64,000 nucleotides of DNA. Origin: an uncultured Clostridia bacterium (GTDB taxonomy: Bacteria > Bacillota > Clostridia > UBA1381). How positions within the stretch are numbered: the stretch's first letter is position 1; every line of letters begins with the position of its first letter. Shown here in pieces: positions 53,632 through 61,822 of this stretch. The stretch is from NCBI GenBank assembly GCA_934462715.1, contig CAKSIJ010000006.1:103451-167450 (forward strand), read 5' to 3'. The position numbers and the translations under genes are program-made. The notes beneath the pieces are model-generated. The model saw only the letters and a program-made list of their open reading frames with translations. It ran no database searches and was not told the origin of the DNA.

Positions 53632-55743
53632 ATGGGTAGAGCGTATTCACTTCAGAATACAAGAAACATCGGTATCATGGCTCATATAGATGCCGGTAAA
53701 ACAACTACTACAGAAAGAATCTTGTATTATACAGGTATTAATCATAAAATCGGTGAAACTCATGAAGGTGCCGCAACTATGGACTGGATGGCACAGGAGC
53801 AGGAAAGAGGTATAACGATCACTTCCGCTGCTACAACGTGCTTCTGGGCAAAGAAAACAGGACCTAATGCCGGAGTTAAGCACAGAATCAACATTATCGA
53901 TACACCGGGACACGTTGACTTTACAGTTGAGGTTCAGCGTTCGCTGAGAGTTCTGGACGGTTCGGTTACGGTTATGTGTGCTAAGGGCGGCGTTGAGCCT
54001 CAGTCTGAAACCGTTTGGCGTCAGGCTAATGAATATAACGTACCTCGTATGATTTATGTAAACAAGATGGATATCATGGGTGCAGACTTTTACAATGTTG
54101 AAAACATGGTAAAGGAAAGACTTCACGCAAACGGTATCCCCATTCAGCTTCCTATCGGTTCGGAGGATTCATTCAAGGGAATCATCGACCTTATGACAAT
54201 GAAGGCTGAAATATATTATGATGAAATGGGTAAGGAATACGGTGAGGAAGAAATTCCTGCCGATATGGTGGACAAGGCTAACGAGTACAGAGCTAAAATG
54301 GTTGAAGCAATCTGCGAAACAGATGAGGACCTCATGATGGCTTATCTCGAGGGCGAGGAAATAGCGGTTGACGATCTTAAGAAAGCATTGAGAAAGGCTA
54401 CAATTTCAAATGAAATCGTTCCTATGCTCTGCGGTACTTCTTACAGAAACAAGGGTGTTCAGATGCTCTTGGACGCTATTATCGACTATATGCCGGCTCC
54501 TACAGATGTCCCCAACATCAAGGGTGTAAATCCCGATACTGACGAAGAAGATGAAAGACCGTCATCAGATGACGCACCTTTCGCTGCTTTGGCATTCAAA
54601 ATCGCAACAGACCCGTTCGTTGGTAAAATCTGCTATTTCAGAGTTTACTCAGGTACTGTTTCGGCAGGTTCATATGTTCTCAATGCCTGCAAGGGCAACA
54701 AGGAGCGTATGGGAAGAATACTGCAAATGCACGCTAACCACAGAGAGGATCTTGATATAGTTTACTCCGGTGATATTGCCGCTGCCGTTGGTTTAAAGAA
54801 CACAACGACAGGTGATACACTTTGTGACGAAAAGCATCCTATCATACTGGAGTCAATGGACTTCCCGGAACCGGTTATCCGTGTTGCTATCGAGCCGAAA
54901 ACAAAGGCAGGTCAGGAAAAGATGGGTATCGCTTTGGCAAAGCTTGCTGAAGAAGATCCTACTTTCAAGACATATACAGATGAGGAAACAGGTCAGACAA
55001 TCATCGCCGGAATGGGCGAGCTTCACCTCGAAATTATCGTTGACAGACTGTTGAGAGAATTTAAGGTTGAAGCAAATGTCGGCGAGCCTCAGGTTTCTTA
55101 CAGAGAAGCAATCAGAAAGACTGTTAATATCGAACACAAGTATGCTCGTCAGTCCGGTGGTAAGGGTCAGTACGGTCACGTATTGTTAAAGCTCGAACCG
55201 TTGGAAGAGGGCGGCGGCTACGAATTTGTTAACGCTATTGTCGGCGGTGCTATTCCTAAGGAATATATTCCTGCGGTTGACGCCGGTGTACAGGGCGCTA
55301 TGCAGTCGGGTGTTCTTGCAGGCTACAATGTTGTTGACGTAAGAGTTACACTTTATGACGGATCTTATCATGAAGTCGATTCATCTGAAATGGCATTTAA
55401 GATTGCCGCTTCTATGGCATTCAAGGAAGGTATGAAGAAGGCAGACCCTGTTATCAAGGAGCCTATCATGCTTGTAAATGTTATCATGCCTGATGAATAC
55501 ATGGGCGATGTTATGGGTGACCTTAACTCAAGACGTGGTATGATTAAGGAAATGGAAGCTGTTACGGGTGCTCAGAGAATTACAGCATACGTTCCGCTTT
55601 CGGAAATGTTCGGTTACGCAACCGAGCTGCGTTCAAGAACGCAGGGAAGAGGTCAGTATTCTATGGAGCCTTCACACTATTCAGAGGTTCCGAAGTCTAT
55701 TCAGGAAAAGATTATTAATGAAAGAACTAAGAATAATGGCTAA
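53632..55743 (+). CDS. fusA: Translation elongation factor G
   Basis: 703 residues. GTPase motifs: GIMAHIDAGKTTTTERILYY (G1), RGITITSAATT (G2), DTPGHVDFTVEV (G3), NKMD (G4). Domains II-V follow at normal length, with the C-terminal MIKEMEAVTGAQRITAYVPL. ATG 53632 has AAAGGAGG. It drives ribosomal translocation with GTP. The canonical length argues against an EF-G2 or TetM-type paralogue. Confidence 0.98.
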   Translation: MGRAYSLQNTRNIGIMAHIDAGKTTTTERILYYTGINHKIGETHEGAATMDWMAQEQERGITITSAATTCFWAKKTGPNAGVKHRINIIDTPGHVDFTVEVQRSLRVLDGSVTVMCAKGGVEPQSETVWRQANEYNVPRMIYVNKMDIMGADFYNVENMVKERLHANGIPIQLPIGSEDSFKGIIDLMTMKAEIYYDEMGKEYGEEEIPADMVDKANEYRAKMVEAICETDEDLMMAYLEGEEIAVDDLKKALRKATISNEIVPMLCGTSYRNKGVQMLLDAIIDYMPAPTDVPNIKGVNPDTDEEDERPSSDDAPFAALAFKIATDPFVGKICYFRVYSGTVSAGSYVLNACKGNKERMGRILQMHANHREDLDIVYSGDIAAAVGLKNTTTGDTLCDEKHPIILESMDFPEPVIRVAIEPKTKAGQEKMGIALAKLAEEDPTFKTYTDEETGQTIIAGMGELHLEIIVDRLLREFKVEANVGEPQVSYREAIRKTVNIEHKYARQSGGKGQYGHVLLKLEPLEEGGGYEFVNAIVGGAIPKEYIPAVDAGVQGAMQSGVLAGYNVVDVRVTLYDGSYHEVDSSEMAFKIAASMAFKEGMKKADPVIKEPIMLVNVIMPDEYMGDVMGDLNSRRGMIKEMEAVTGAQRITAYVPLSEMFGYATELRSRTQGRGQYSMEPSHYSEVPKSIQEKIINERTKNNG

Positions 55744-55759
55744 AATTTGAAAAAAACAC

Positions 55760-55788
55760 TTGATTTTTTTCGCAATATATAGTACAAT
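55760..55788 (+). promoter_or_regulatory. Promoter of tuf
   Basis: TTGATT, 17-base spacer, TACAAT, between fusA and tuf. It allows tuf to be expressed apart from the str operon. Confidence 0.65.
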
Positions 55789-55833
55789 AGTATTATCTTG
55801 TAAAATAACCATATAACAAGGAGGAAAATTATA

Positions 55834-57036
55834 ATGGCAAAAGCAAAATTTGAAAGAAATAAGCCGCACGTTAACATTGGTACAATCGGCCACGTTGACC
55901 ACGGTAAGACAACTCTTACAGCTGCTATCACAAAGGTATTGGCTCTTAAGGGACAGGCTCAGTTCGAAGCTTACGATCAGATCGATAAAGCTCCGGAAGA
56001 AAGAGAAAGAGGTATCACAATTTCTACAGCTCACGTTGAGTACGAAACTGACAAGCGTCACTATGCTCACGTTGACTGCCCGGGACACGCTGACTATGTT
56101 AAAAACATGATCACAGGTGCTGCTCAGATGGACGGTGCTATACTTGTTGTATCTGCTGCTGACGGTCCTATGCCTCAGACAAGAGAACACATTCTTCTTT
56201 CAAGACAGGTTGGTGTTCCTTACATCGTTGTATTCATGAACAAGGCTGACCAGGTTGACGATCCCGAGCTTCTCGAGTTGGTTGAAATGGAAATCAGAGA
56301 CCTTTTGAACGAGTATGACTTCCCGGGTGACGATATTCCTATCGTTACAGGTTCGGCTCTCCAGGTTCTTGAATCTACTTCTACAGATCCTAACGCTCCG
56401 GAATACAAGTGCATCAACGACCTTATGGATGCTGTTGACAGCTACATTCCTACTCCGGACAGAAAAGCAGACCTTCCGTTCCTTATGCCTATCGAGGATA
56501 TCTTCTCAATCACAGGCCGTGGTACAGTTGCTACAGGTAGAGTTGAGAGAGGTCAGTTAAAGCTTTCAGAAGAAGTTGAAATCGTTGGTTTGACAGACGA
56601 AGCAAGAAAAGTTGTTGTAACAGGTATCGAAATGTTCAGAAAGCTTCTTGACTATGCTGAAGCAGGTGATAACATCGGTGCTCTTCTCCGTGGTGTTCAG
56701 AGAAATGAAATCGAAAGAGGACAGGTTCTTGCTAAGCCGGGTACAATTCATCCGCACACAAAGTTCAAGGGTGAAGTTTATGTCCTGACTAAGGAAGAAG
56801 GCGGCCGTCATACACCGTTCTTCAACAACTACAGACCTCAGTTCTATTTCAGAACAACAGACGTTACAGGCGTTATCAAATTGCCTGAAGGCACAGAAAT
56901 GTGTATGCCCGGCGATAACGTAAAGATGGAAGTTGAACTTATCACTCCTATCGCTATCGAAAAGGGTCTCCGTTTCGCTATTCGTGAAGGCGGAAGAACT
57001 GTTGGTTCGGGTGTCGTATCTGAAATCGAAGGCTAA
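55834..57036 (+). CDS. tuf: Elongation factor Tu
   Basis: 400 residues. GTPase motifs GHVDHGKTTLT, RGITISTAHVEYET, DCPGHADYVKNM and NKAD are all present; domains II and III are complete to VVSEIEG. It delivers aminoacyl-tRNA to the ribosome. Codon use is strongly biased towards T-ending codons (GCT, GGT), as in highly expressed genes. Own promoter, and a strong terminator at 57061. Confidence 0.99.
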   Translation: MAKAKFERNKPHVNIGTIGHVDHGKTTLTAAITKVLALKGQAQFEAYDQIDKAPEERERGITISTAHVEYETDKRHYAHVDCPGHADYVKNMITGAAQMDGAILVVSAADGPMPQTREHILLSRQVGVPYIVVFMNKADQVDDPELLELVEMEIRDLLNEYDFPGDDIPIVTGSALQVLESTSTDPNAPEYKCINDLMDAVDSYIPTPDRKADLPFLMPIEDIFSITGRGTVATGRVERGQLKLSEEVEIVGLTDEARKVVVTGIEMFRKLLDYAEAGDNIGALLRGVQRNEIERGQVLAKPGTIHPHTKFKGEVYVLTKEEGGRHTPFFNNYRPQFYFRTTDVTGVIKLPEGTEMCMPGDNVKMEVELITPIAIEKGLRFAIREGGRTVGSGVVSEIEG

Positions 57037-57060
57037 TTAGTTTTTAATTATAGCTTATTT

Positions 57061-57098
57061 GCGCAGTTTTCTCAAGCTTTGAGAAAACTGCGCTTTTG
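57061..57098 (+). terminator. Terminator of tuf
   Basis: GCGCAGTTTTCTCAA / TTGAGAAAACTGCGC 15-bp stem followed by TTTTG. Confidence 0.92.
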
Positions 57099-57124
57099 TA
57101 TTTACATTTAATGAAAGGTGTTGA

Positions 57125-57340
57125 AGTGCTGTCAGACCTGTTTGGCTTTTTGTCAATACTACCGCCGCAGGCGACACGTTTACGGGGTATTTTATATCGA
57201 CTGCATTGAAGCTTACGGTAAAAGAGGCAATGCAGTATGCAAGCACAGCCGCAGGAATCGCCGCAAGCAGAAACGGTGCGGCTCCGTCTATACCGGAATA
57301 TGCCGAGGTCTATGAAGTGATAAAGAAAACCTCTGCTTGA
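57125..57340 (+). pseudogene. C-terminal remnant of a ribokinase/PfkB family sugar kinase
   Basis: 72 codons ending at TGA 57338-57340. Translation gives WLFVNTTAAGDTFTGYFIST, then ALKLTVKEAMQYASTAAGIA and SIPEYAEVYEVIKKTSA. The AAGDTFTGYF block is the PfkB signature 2 with the catalytic Asp. The frame is closed upstream by a TGA and has no start codon or ribosome binding site, and the N-terminal ~230 residues are missing. A frame-shifted overlap with ATG 57112 (MKGVEVLSD) may be the trace of the original. It is a gene remnant left by a deletion between tuf and the AraC gene. Confidence 0.8.
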
Positions 57341-57421
57341 CTAACTTATAATATCAATTAATGCTTCAAATCACCCTTGCAATACAGATAAATGCTTACG
57401 GAGCGATCTGTTGGATTATCC

Positions 57422-58231
57422 TTATACTTGCATTTCTCTGTATGCCTTGGGTGATATACCGAAGCGCTTTTTAAAGCAATGACTGAATGAATAAACGTCG
57501 GCAAAGCCGCACAAAATTGCAATATCGGAAATTTGCTTTGAAGTGTTCGAGATTAAAAGCTCGGCTTTATTCAAACGAAAATTTCTTAAAAATTCATGGG
57601 GATTTTTGTTATATACATCAAAAAATAAACGTCTTAAGTGCTTTTCGCTCACACTTATTTTTTTGGCAAGCTCACTGATTTTCAGATCTGAACGCTGATA
57701 ATTTTGATTCAGATAATCAAGTACAGCTTCAATTCTGTTCATTGTTTTACGGTTAATGTTATCAAACGCAAGGTCATTATAAAGCAAACCTATTATCTGA
57801 CATAAAATCCCGTTGCATATTATTTTTGAACCTTGCAGATTAAGGCTGTATTCATTAACTGCTTCTTTGAATAACTTTTCGTATTTATAGGTATTTATGC
57901 CGGAACAAACAATTTTAAAAGGAAATGTGACATTCGATAATGAATTGTTTTTGTCAAAATTAAAATTTACGGCAATATATGAAACGGCATTGCAGTCATA
58001 CGCACCGCTTTTATCTTTTGAACCTTTTGCTATATATGCAACCTGTCCTTCTTTTATCAGATAAGTTTTTCCATCTTTCTCATATCCGAGCGTTCCGTTT
58101 GTAACAAAAGCAAAGCTGTCGTGATTTCTGGGCTTTAACGATATGTAAGGATTGTTTTCTGTTAATACGTCACAAAAAAATACTGCGTCGTCAATATAAA
58201 AGGATTCCGGCATATCAGTTTGCATTTTCAT
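57422..58231 (-). CDS. AraC family transcriptional regulator
   Basis: 269 residues. N-terminal cupin-like sensor region (SFAFVTNGTLGYEKDGKTYL, IKEGQVAYIAKGSKDKSGAY) and C-terminal double helix-turn-helix (LKISELAKKISVSEKHLRRL and ISDIAILCGFADVYSFSHCF, ending FGISPKAYREM). These proteins bind sugars or related metabolites. AGGAGG precedes ATG 58231. It is transcribed away from the SDR-GRE unit across 58232-58667, the usual arrangement for a local activator. Confidence 0.92.
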   Translation of the reverse strand: MKMQTDMPESFYIDDAVFFCDVLTENNPYISLKPRNHDSFAFVTNGTLGYEKDGKTYLIKEGQVAYIAKGSKDKSGAYDCNAVSYIAVNFNFDKNNSLSNVTFPFKIVCSGINTYKYEKLFKEAVNEYSLNLQGSKIICNGILCQIIGLLYNDLAFDNINRKTMNRIEAVLDYLNQNYQRSDLKISELAKKISVSEKHLRRLFFDVYNKNPHEFLRNFRLNKAELLISNTSKQISDIAILCGFADVYSFSHCFKKRFGISPKAYREMQV

Positions 58232-58323
58232 TATCCTCCTGCTTTTTTATTTTATTATATCACATACGTTCTAAAATTTCAATAAAAATGTCCTTTTCAA
58301 ACAAATAAATTTTATTATAAACA

Positions 58324-58351
58324 TTTACTTTTACCTGAATTATTATATAAT
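58324..58351 (+). promoter_or_regulatory. Promoter of the SDR-GRE unit
   Basis: TTTACT, 16-base spacer, TATAAT. The predicted transcript starts near 58358 and so includes both tandem leader elements (leader of about 310 bases). Confidence 0.5.
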
Positions 58352-58380
58352 AATAGTAATAAATTCATGAAACAAAAATA

Positions 58381-58523
58381 ATGTGAAAAATATGCTGCGC
58401 ATCTTACCTTTTTTCGAGGTTAGGAGTATAAACATACGCCGTCACCTCTCAAAAAGGCAACCTGCTTGCATATTTTCCACATTTGATTTGTGTGCCGCCG
58501 CATGGCGGCGAAATGAAGGATTA
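58381..58523 (+). ncRNA. Candidate structured leader RNA, copy 1
   Basis: 143-base unit. P1: 58381-58395 with 58468-58482 (14 of 15 pairs). P2: 58404-58420 with 58444-58460, with an internal loop. P3: GTAT/ATAC closing a tight AAAC loop at 58426-58437, capped by GG/CC. Then a GC hairpin GCCGCC-GCAT-GGCGGC at 58494-58509 and a GAAGGA sequence followed by ATGTGA, i.e. a start codon immediately followed by a stop. A second copy follows directly. No known riboswitch class was recognised. Confidence 0.6.
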
Positions 58524-58666
58524 ATGTGAAAAATATGCTGCGCATCTTACCTTTTTTTACGGTTAGGAGTATAAACATACGCCTACACCTCTCAAAAAGG
58601 CAACCTGCTTGCATATTTTCCACATTTAGATTTGTGCCGCCGCATGGCGGCAGAATGGAGGAATGA
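58524..58666 (+). ncRNA. Candidate structured leader RNA, copy 2
   Basis: Same architecture, about 90% identical to copy 1 and immediately adjacent (period 143). Differences fall mostly in P2/P3, where TTACGGTTAGG faces CCTACACC and keeps pairing. The GC hairpin at 58637-58652 is followed by GGAGG and the SDR start at 58668. Confidence 0.6.
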
Positions 58667-58667
58667 A

Positions 58668-59399
58668 ATGAAAAGTGCATTGATTACCGGAGCAAGCAGA
58701 GGAATAGGATATGCCATTGCAAAAAAAATATCCCAAAATGACTGCAAAGTTGTTATAACCGGAAGAAACATTACAACGCTTGAACGTGTTGCAAATGAAC
58801 TTGGGAATAATGTATTTCCAATGGTTTGGGACGCTGCGGAATTTGAAAAAGCCGATGAAAAGATAAACGAAGCGGCAAACATACTCGGCGGTCTGGATAT
58901 TGTTGTAAATAATGCAGGAATTTTTGCACAAAGAAGTGAATGGGATAAGAATGGGCTTTTAAAAACATCGGTAAAAGAATGGACAGATGTTATAAATGTT
59001 AACGCAAGTGCAGTTTTTTTCACAATGCAGGCGGCTGTCAAATATATGCTTGCGAATAGTATAAAAGGGAACATTTTAAACATTACATCTGTATCGGGTG
59101 AGGAACCGATTTACGGTGCATACGGCGGTTCTAAAATTCTTGCGACAGGTTTGACCCGCGGCTGGGGTAAGATGTTTGCAAATGAAGGAATAACAATAAA
59201 CGGAATTGCACCCGGACCGGTTGCGACCGAAATGAACAACTGGCACAAAGGAGATTCGATGAAGCATGACAGAATACCTTACGGTCGATTTGCGTCAACA
59301 GACGAAATTGCAGAGCTTGCCATGTATCTGCTGGGCGAAAAAGCAAAAATGATATGCGGAGAAACAGTTATTATTGACGGTGCATATTCAATCAGGTGA
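58668..59399 (+). CDS. Short-chain dehydrogenase/reductase (SDR)
   Basis: 243 residues, classical SDR. Cofactor motif TGASRGIGYAIAKK, structural VVNNAGIFAQ, catalytic Ser in NITSVSGEEP, and Tyr/Lys in YGGSK. The PGPVATEM region and the closing GETVIIDGAYSIR are typical of FabG-like or sugar/polyol oxidoreductases using NAD(P). GGAGG is 6 bases before ATG 58668. It is followed by a glycyl-radical enzyme gene, and the two probably act in one pathway: the GRE makes an aldehyde or ketone and the SDR reduces it. That last point is inference. Confidence 0.93.
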   Translation: MKSALITGASRGIGYAIAKKISQNDCKVVITGRNITTLERVANELGNNVFPMVWDAAEFEKADEKINEAANILGGLDIVVNNAGIFAQRSEWDKNGLLKTSVKEWTDVINVNASAVFFTMQAAVKYMLANSIKGNILNITSVSGEEPIYGAYGGSKILATGLTRGWGKMFANEGITINGIAPGPVATEMNNWHKGDSMKHDRIPYGRFASTDEIAELAMYLLGEKAKMICGETVIIDGAYSIR

Positions 59400-59417
59400 C
59401 ATAGGAGTGAAAAATAA

Positions 59418-59560
59418 AGTGAAAAATATGTAGCACATCTTACCTTTTTTCGAGGTTTGGAGTATAAACATATACGCCGTTAACTCTCAAAAAGGTAACC
59501 TGAAAAGCACCTTTTTCACGTTTAGATGTGTGCCGCTCTACGGCGGCGGAAGGGAAATTA
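59418..59560 (+). ncRNA. Candidate structured leader RNA, copy 3
   Basis: About 70% identical to copies 1 and 2 and in the same position relative to a gene. P1 pairs GTGAAAAA (59419-59426) with TTTTTCAC (59512-59519), with a right arm different from copies 1-2. P2 pairs TTACCTTTTT with AAAAAGGTAA, where the C of copies 1-2 has become T to make a perfect A-U pair. The P3 hairpin is GTATA/TATAC. The GC hairpin at 59532-59547 has loop sequence changes. The GRE start follows at 59563. Confidence 0.58.
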
Positions 59561-59562
59561 AA

Positions 59563-61683
59563 ATGAATGAAAGAATAGAAAAATTACTGAAAAAAACCGT
59601 TGCGGGCGAAATGTATGTATATCCTGCAAAAACCGAATATGACAGGTGCGATTTGTTTTTACCGCCTGTAAAAATGTCAGCTAAAAGAGTGTGCGAATAC
59701 ATAAGAAATCAAGAGCCTTTGATTGTCGAGGAATCGTGCTTTACGGGCTTGCTTAAATTTGACGGCAGCGTGGAGGGTGATATATTCAACAGGGACGGAC
59801 ACAAAAATTTCGGCATTGCCTATAATAATTTTTACAACAAGCCGGTTGACAATTTGCTTACGTTTGAATGGCAGCATTCGGCAGGAGATTTCGGAAAAAT
59901 CATTAACGGCGGTATAATCGGCATAAAGGAAGAAATTAAAAAATCAATTGAGAATCATGAGGGTAATGAGGAAGCGATTCGGTTTTTGGAAACTCAATCC
60001 GATATTTGCAGTGCTGTTATTGACTGGGCAGAAAAATGCTCCGAAAAAGCGTTAAGTGTTTCTAAAACAGTAACAAACGTAAGCTATAAAAGAAATCTTG
60101 AAAAATTATCACGGTCACTTAAAAAAGTACCCCAAAACCCTGCAAGCAGCTTTTATGAAGCAATTTTGTCGCTTTATGTCTGCTATGGCTTACTTCCTGA
60201 CAGTATCGGTTTGATAGACAGATATTTATATCCTTTTTACAGTGCGGACATTAAGAGCGGTGCTTTGACAAAAGAGGAAGCGTCCGAGTATTTGCAGGAA
60301 TTGTTTTTAATGCTGCAAGCGAGAATACATATTTCCTCCGACAGATTCTACCGCGGCGGCGAATCACATTTTTGCGTCGGCGGTTATCTTGAAAACGGAG
60401 AGGACGGGTTTAACGAATTATCAAGGCTGATTGTTGATTCTCTTATGGAGCTGCCAACATGGATTCCGCAGATTTCTCTGCGCTGGACGTCCAAAACACC
60501 GCATGAGGTGCTGCGCTATATGATGGACTGCGAACGAAAAGATCCAAACAAGCGCATAGCTTTTGTTAATGATGAACCCCGAATAAACGGCTTAACTAAA
60601 TATACCGGCTTTCCCTATAAAAAAGCCGTGAGTTATACCATGATAGGCTGTAACGAAATAGCGCTTCCGGGCGGAATCGTGTTCGGGTTTGACCCGATGA
60701 ATATAGTACGCTGTGTTCAGAATACATTCTTTAACAGAAGCGATGACATTCAAAATGCAAATACGTTTGATGAGTTTTATAATATATTTCAGGAAGAAAT
60801 GTATAAGGATTTGCAAGAAGCCGACAAAATCGGAAAAGGTCTGCAAGCTATACGCAGCCGTGACTGTAATCTGGTCAGCAATATGTTAATTGACGGCTGT
60901 ATAGAAAATGCAAAAAGCGTTACACAGGGAGGTACCGATACATATATTGCGGTAGGTCTGCTTATAGGTATTTCAAACGTGATAGATTCTCTTTCTGTGA
61001 CGAAGCAGCTGGTTTTTGATGAAAAACGAGTAACGATGAAAAGTCTGATTGAAGCGTTGCGTAATAACTGGAACGGCTTTGAGGATTTGAGAGAATATAT
61101 ATTGAAAAAAGGAATGTTTTTCGGAAATGATGACGATTGTTCAAATGCCGTTGCCAACAGATTTTTCAAGAGTCTTGACGTTTGGAATACGGGCGATAAT
61201 TATCTGAACAAAAAGCTTGTGTTCGGAAATCTTGTCGGTTATAATGAACATCACAAGTTTTTCGGCAACAATACAAAGGCTACGCCTGACGGAAGATTTG
61301 ACGGCGATATGATAAATTTCGGAATCGGTCAGTCGGAGGGAAAGGATAGAAACGGACTTACCGCTCTGCTTTCTTCTGTTGCAAAATGCGATCCGTATTC
61401 AATTTTGACAGGGCCGAGCGTAACGAATGTTCTGCTTGATGAGCAATTGGTGAAGAAAGACAAAAACTTTGAAAAGCTTGTTTATCTGTTTGAAGCATAC
61501 TTCAAAATGGGCGGAACACATTTTCAGCTTACTTACGTTTCTAAGGAGGATTTGATTAATGCAAAGAAAACGCCCGATAAATACAAGAATCTGCGTGTAA
61601 GAGTTTCGGGGTTTTCCGACTATTTTGTATTTTTAAGCGACGGATTGCAGGACGAAATAATACAAAGAACGACTCATAACTAA
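59563..61683 (+). CDS. Divergent glycyl-radical enzyme (pyruvate formate-lyase/diol dehydratase superfamily)
   Basis: 706 residues, somewhat shorter than most relatives. The glycyl-radical loop RVSGFSDYF puts the radical Gly at about residue 683, 24 from the C-terminus, as expected. The active-site loop is IGCNEIALPGG with Cys-363 and Glu-365, the Cys-x-Glu arrangement of dehydratase-type members rather than the double Cys of pyruvate formate-lyase. The segment just before the Gly loop reads GGTHFQLTYVS, where most relatives have a QxNVV-type block. The substrate is unknown. No activating radical SAM enzyme is adjacent. AAGGGA precedes ATG 59563. Confidence 0.88.
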   Translation: MNERIEKLLKKTVAGEMYVYPAKTEYDRCDLFLPPVKMSAKRVCEYIRNQEPLIVEESCFTGLLKFDGSVEGDIFNRDGHKNFGIAYNNFYNKPVDNLLTFEWQHSAGDFGKIINGGIIGIKEEIKKSIENHEGNEEAIRFLETQSDICSAVIDWAEKCSEKALSVSKTVTNVSYKRNLEKLSRSLKKVPQNPASSFYEAILSLYVCYGLLPDSIGLIDRYLYPFYSADIKSGALTKEEASEYLQELFLMLQARIHISSDRFYRGGESHFCVGGYLENGEDGFNELSRLIVDSLMELPTWIPQISLRWTSKTPHEVLRYMMDCERKDPNKRIAFVNDEPRINGLTKYTGFPYKKAVSYTMIGCNEIALPGGIVFGFDPMNIVRCVQNTFFNRSDDIQNANTFDEFYNIFQEEMYKDLQEADKIGKGLQAIRSRDCNLVSNMLIDGCIENAKSVTQGGTDTYIAVGLLIGISNVIDSLSVTKQLVFDEKRVTMKSLIEALRNNWNGFEDLREYILKKGMFFGNDDDCSNAVANRFFKSLDVWNTGDNYLNKKLVFGNLVGYNEHHKFFGNNTKATPDGRFDGDMINFGIGQSEGKDRNGLTALLSSVAKCDPYSILTGPSVTNVLLDEQLVKKDKNFEKLVYLFEAYFKMGGTHFQLTYVSKEDLINAKKTPDKYKNLRVRVSGFSDYFVFLSDGLQDEIIQRTTHN

Positions 61684-61765
61684 GTGCTCATGCAATCCCA
61701 CCTTCGTGTTTGGCATGATTCCTGAAGCCGGCTTTGAGATGGGAATATAATTTAAGTGATTTTGC

Positions 61766-61796
61766 GGACTGATAACCGAATTTTGGTTTTCAGTCC
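61766..61796 (+). terminator. Hairpin after the GRE gene
   Basis: GGACTGATAACC / GGTTTTCAGTCC stem with a T-rich loop; probable terminator. The rest of 61684-61822 shows no feature. Confidence 0.6.
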
Positions 61797-61822
61797 TTGC
61801 TTGATGTCTTTAGACTTGAAAA

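Noticed and set aside
57118..57315. 65-codon plus-strand open frame after tuf
   Set aside because: It lies out of frame with the recognisable ribokinase remnant in the same DNA and has no protein-like composition.
58381..58667. Match to the pfl/ZTP, SAM-I, TPP, lysine or cyclic-di-GMP riboswitch
   Set aside because: The diagnostic core sequences of these classes are absent; only short strings such as GGCAACC are shared.
58420..58680. 86-codon minus-strand open frame across the tandem leader units
   Set aside because: It repeats because the DNA repeats, has no ribosome binding site, and overlaps structured non-coding sequence and the SDR start.
58381..59560. CRISPR array or integron attC array formed by the repeated units
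   Set aside because: Only three long, unequal copies, two adjacent and one separated by a gene; no short repeat/spacer periodicity and no cas or integrase gene.
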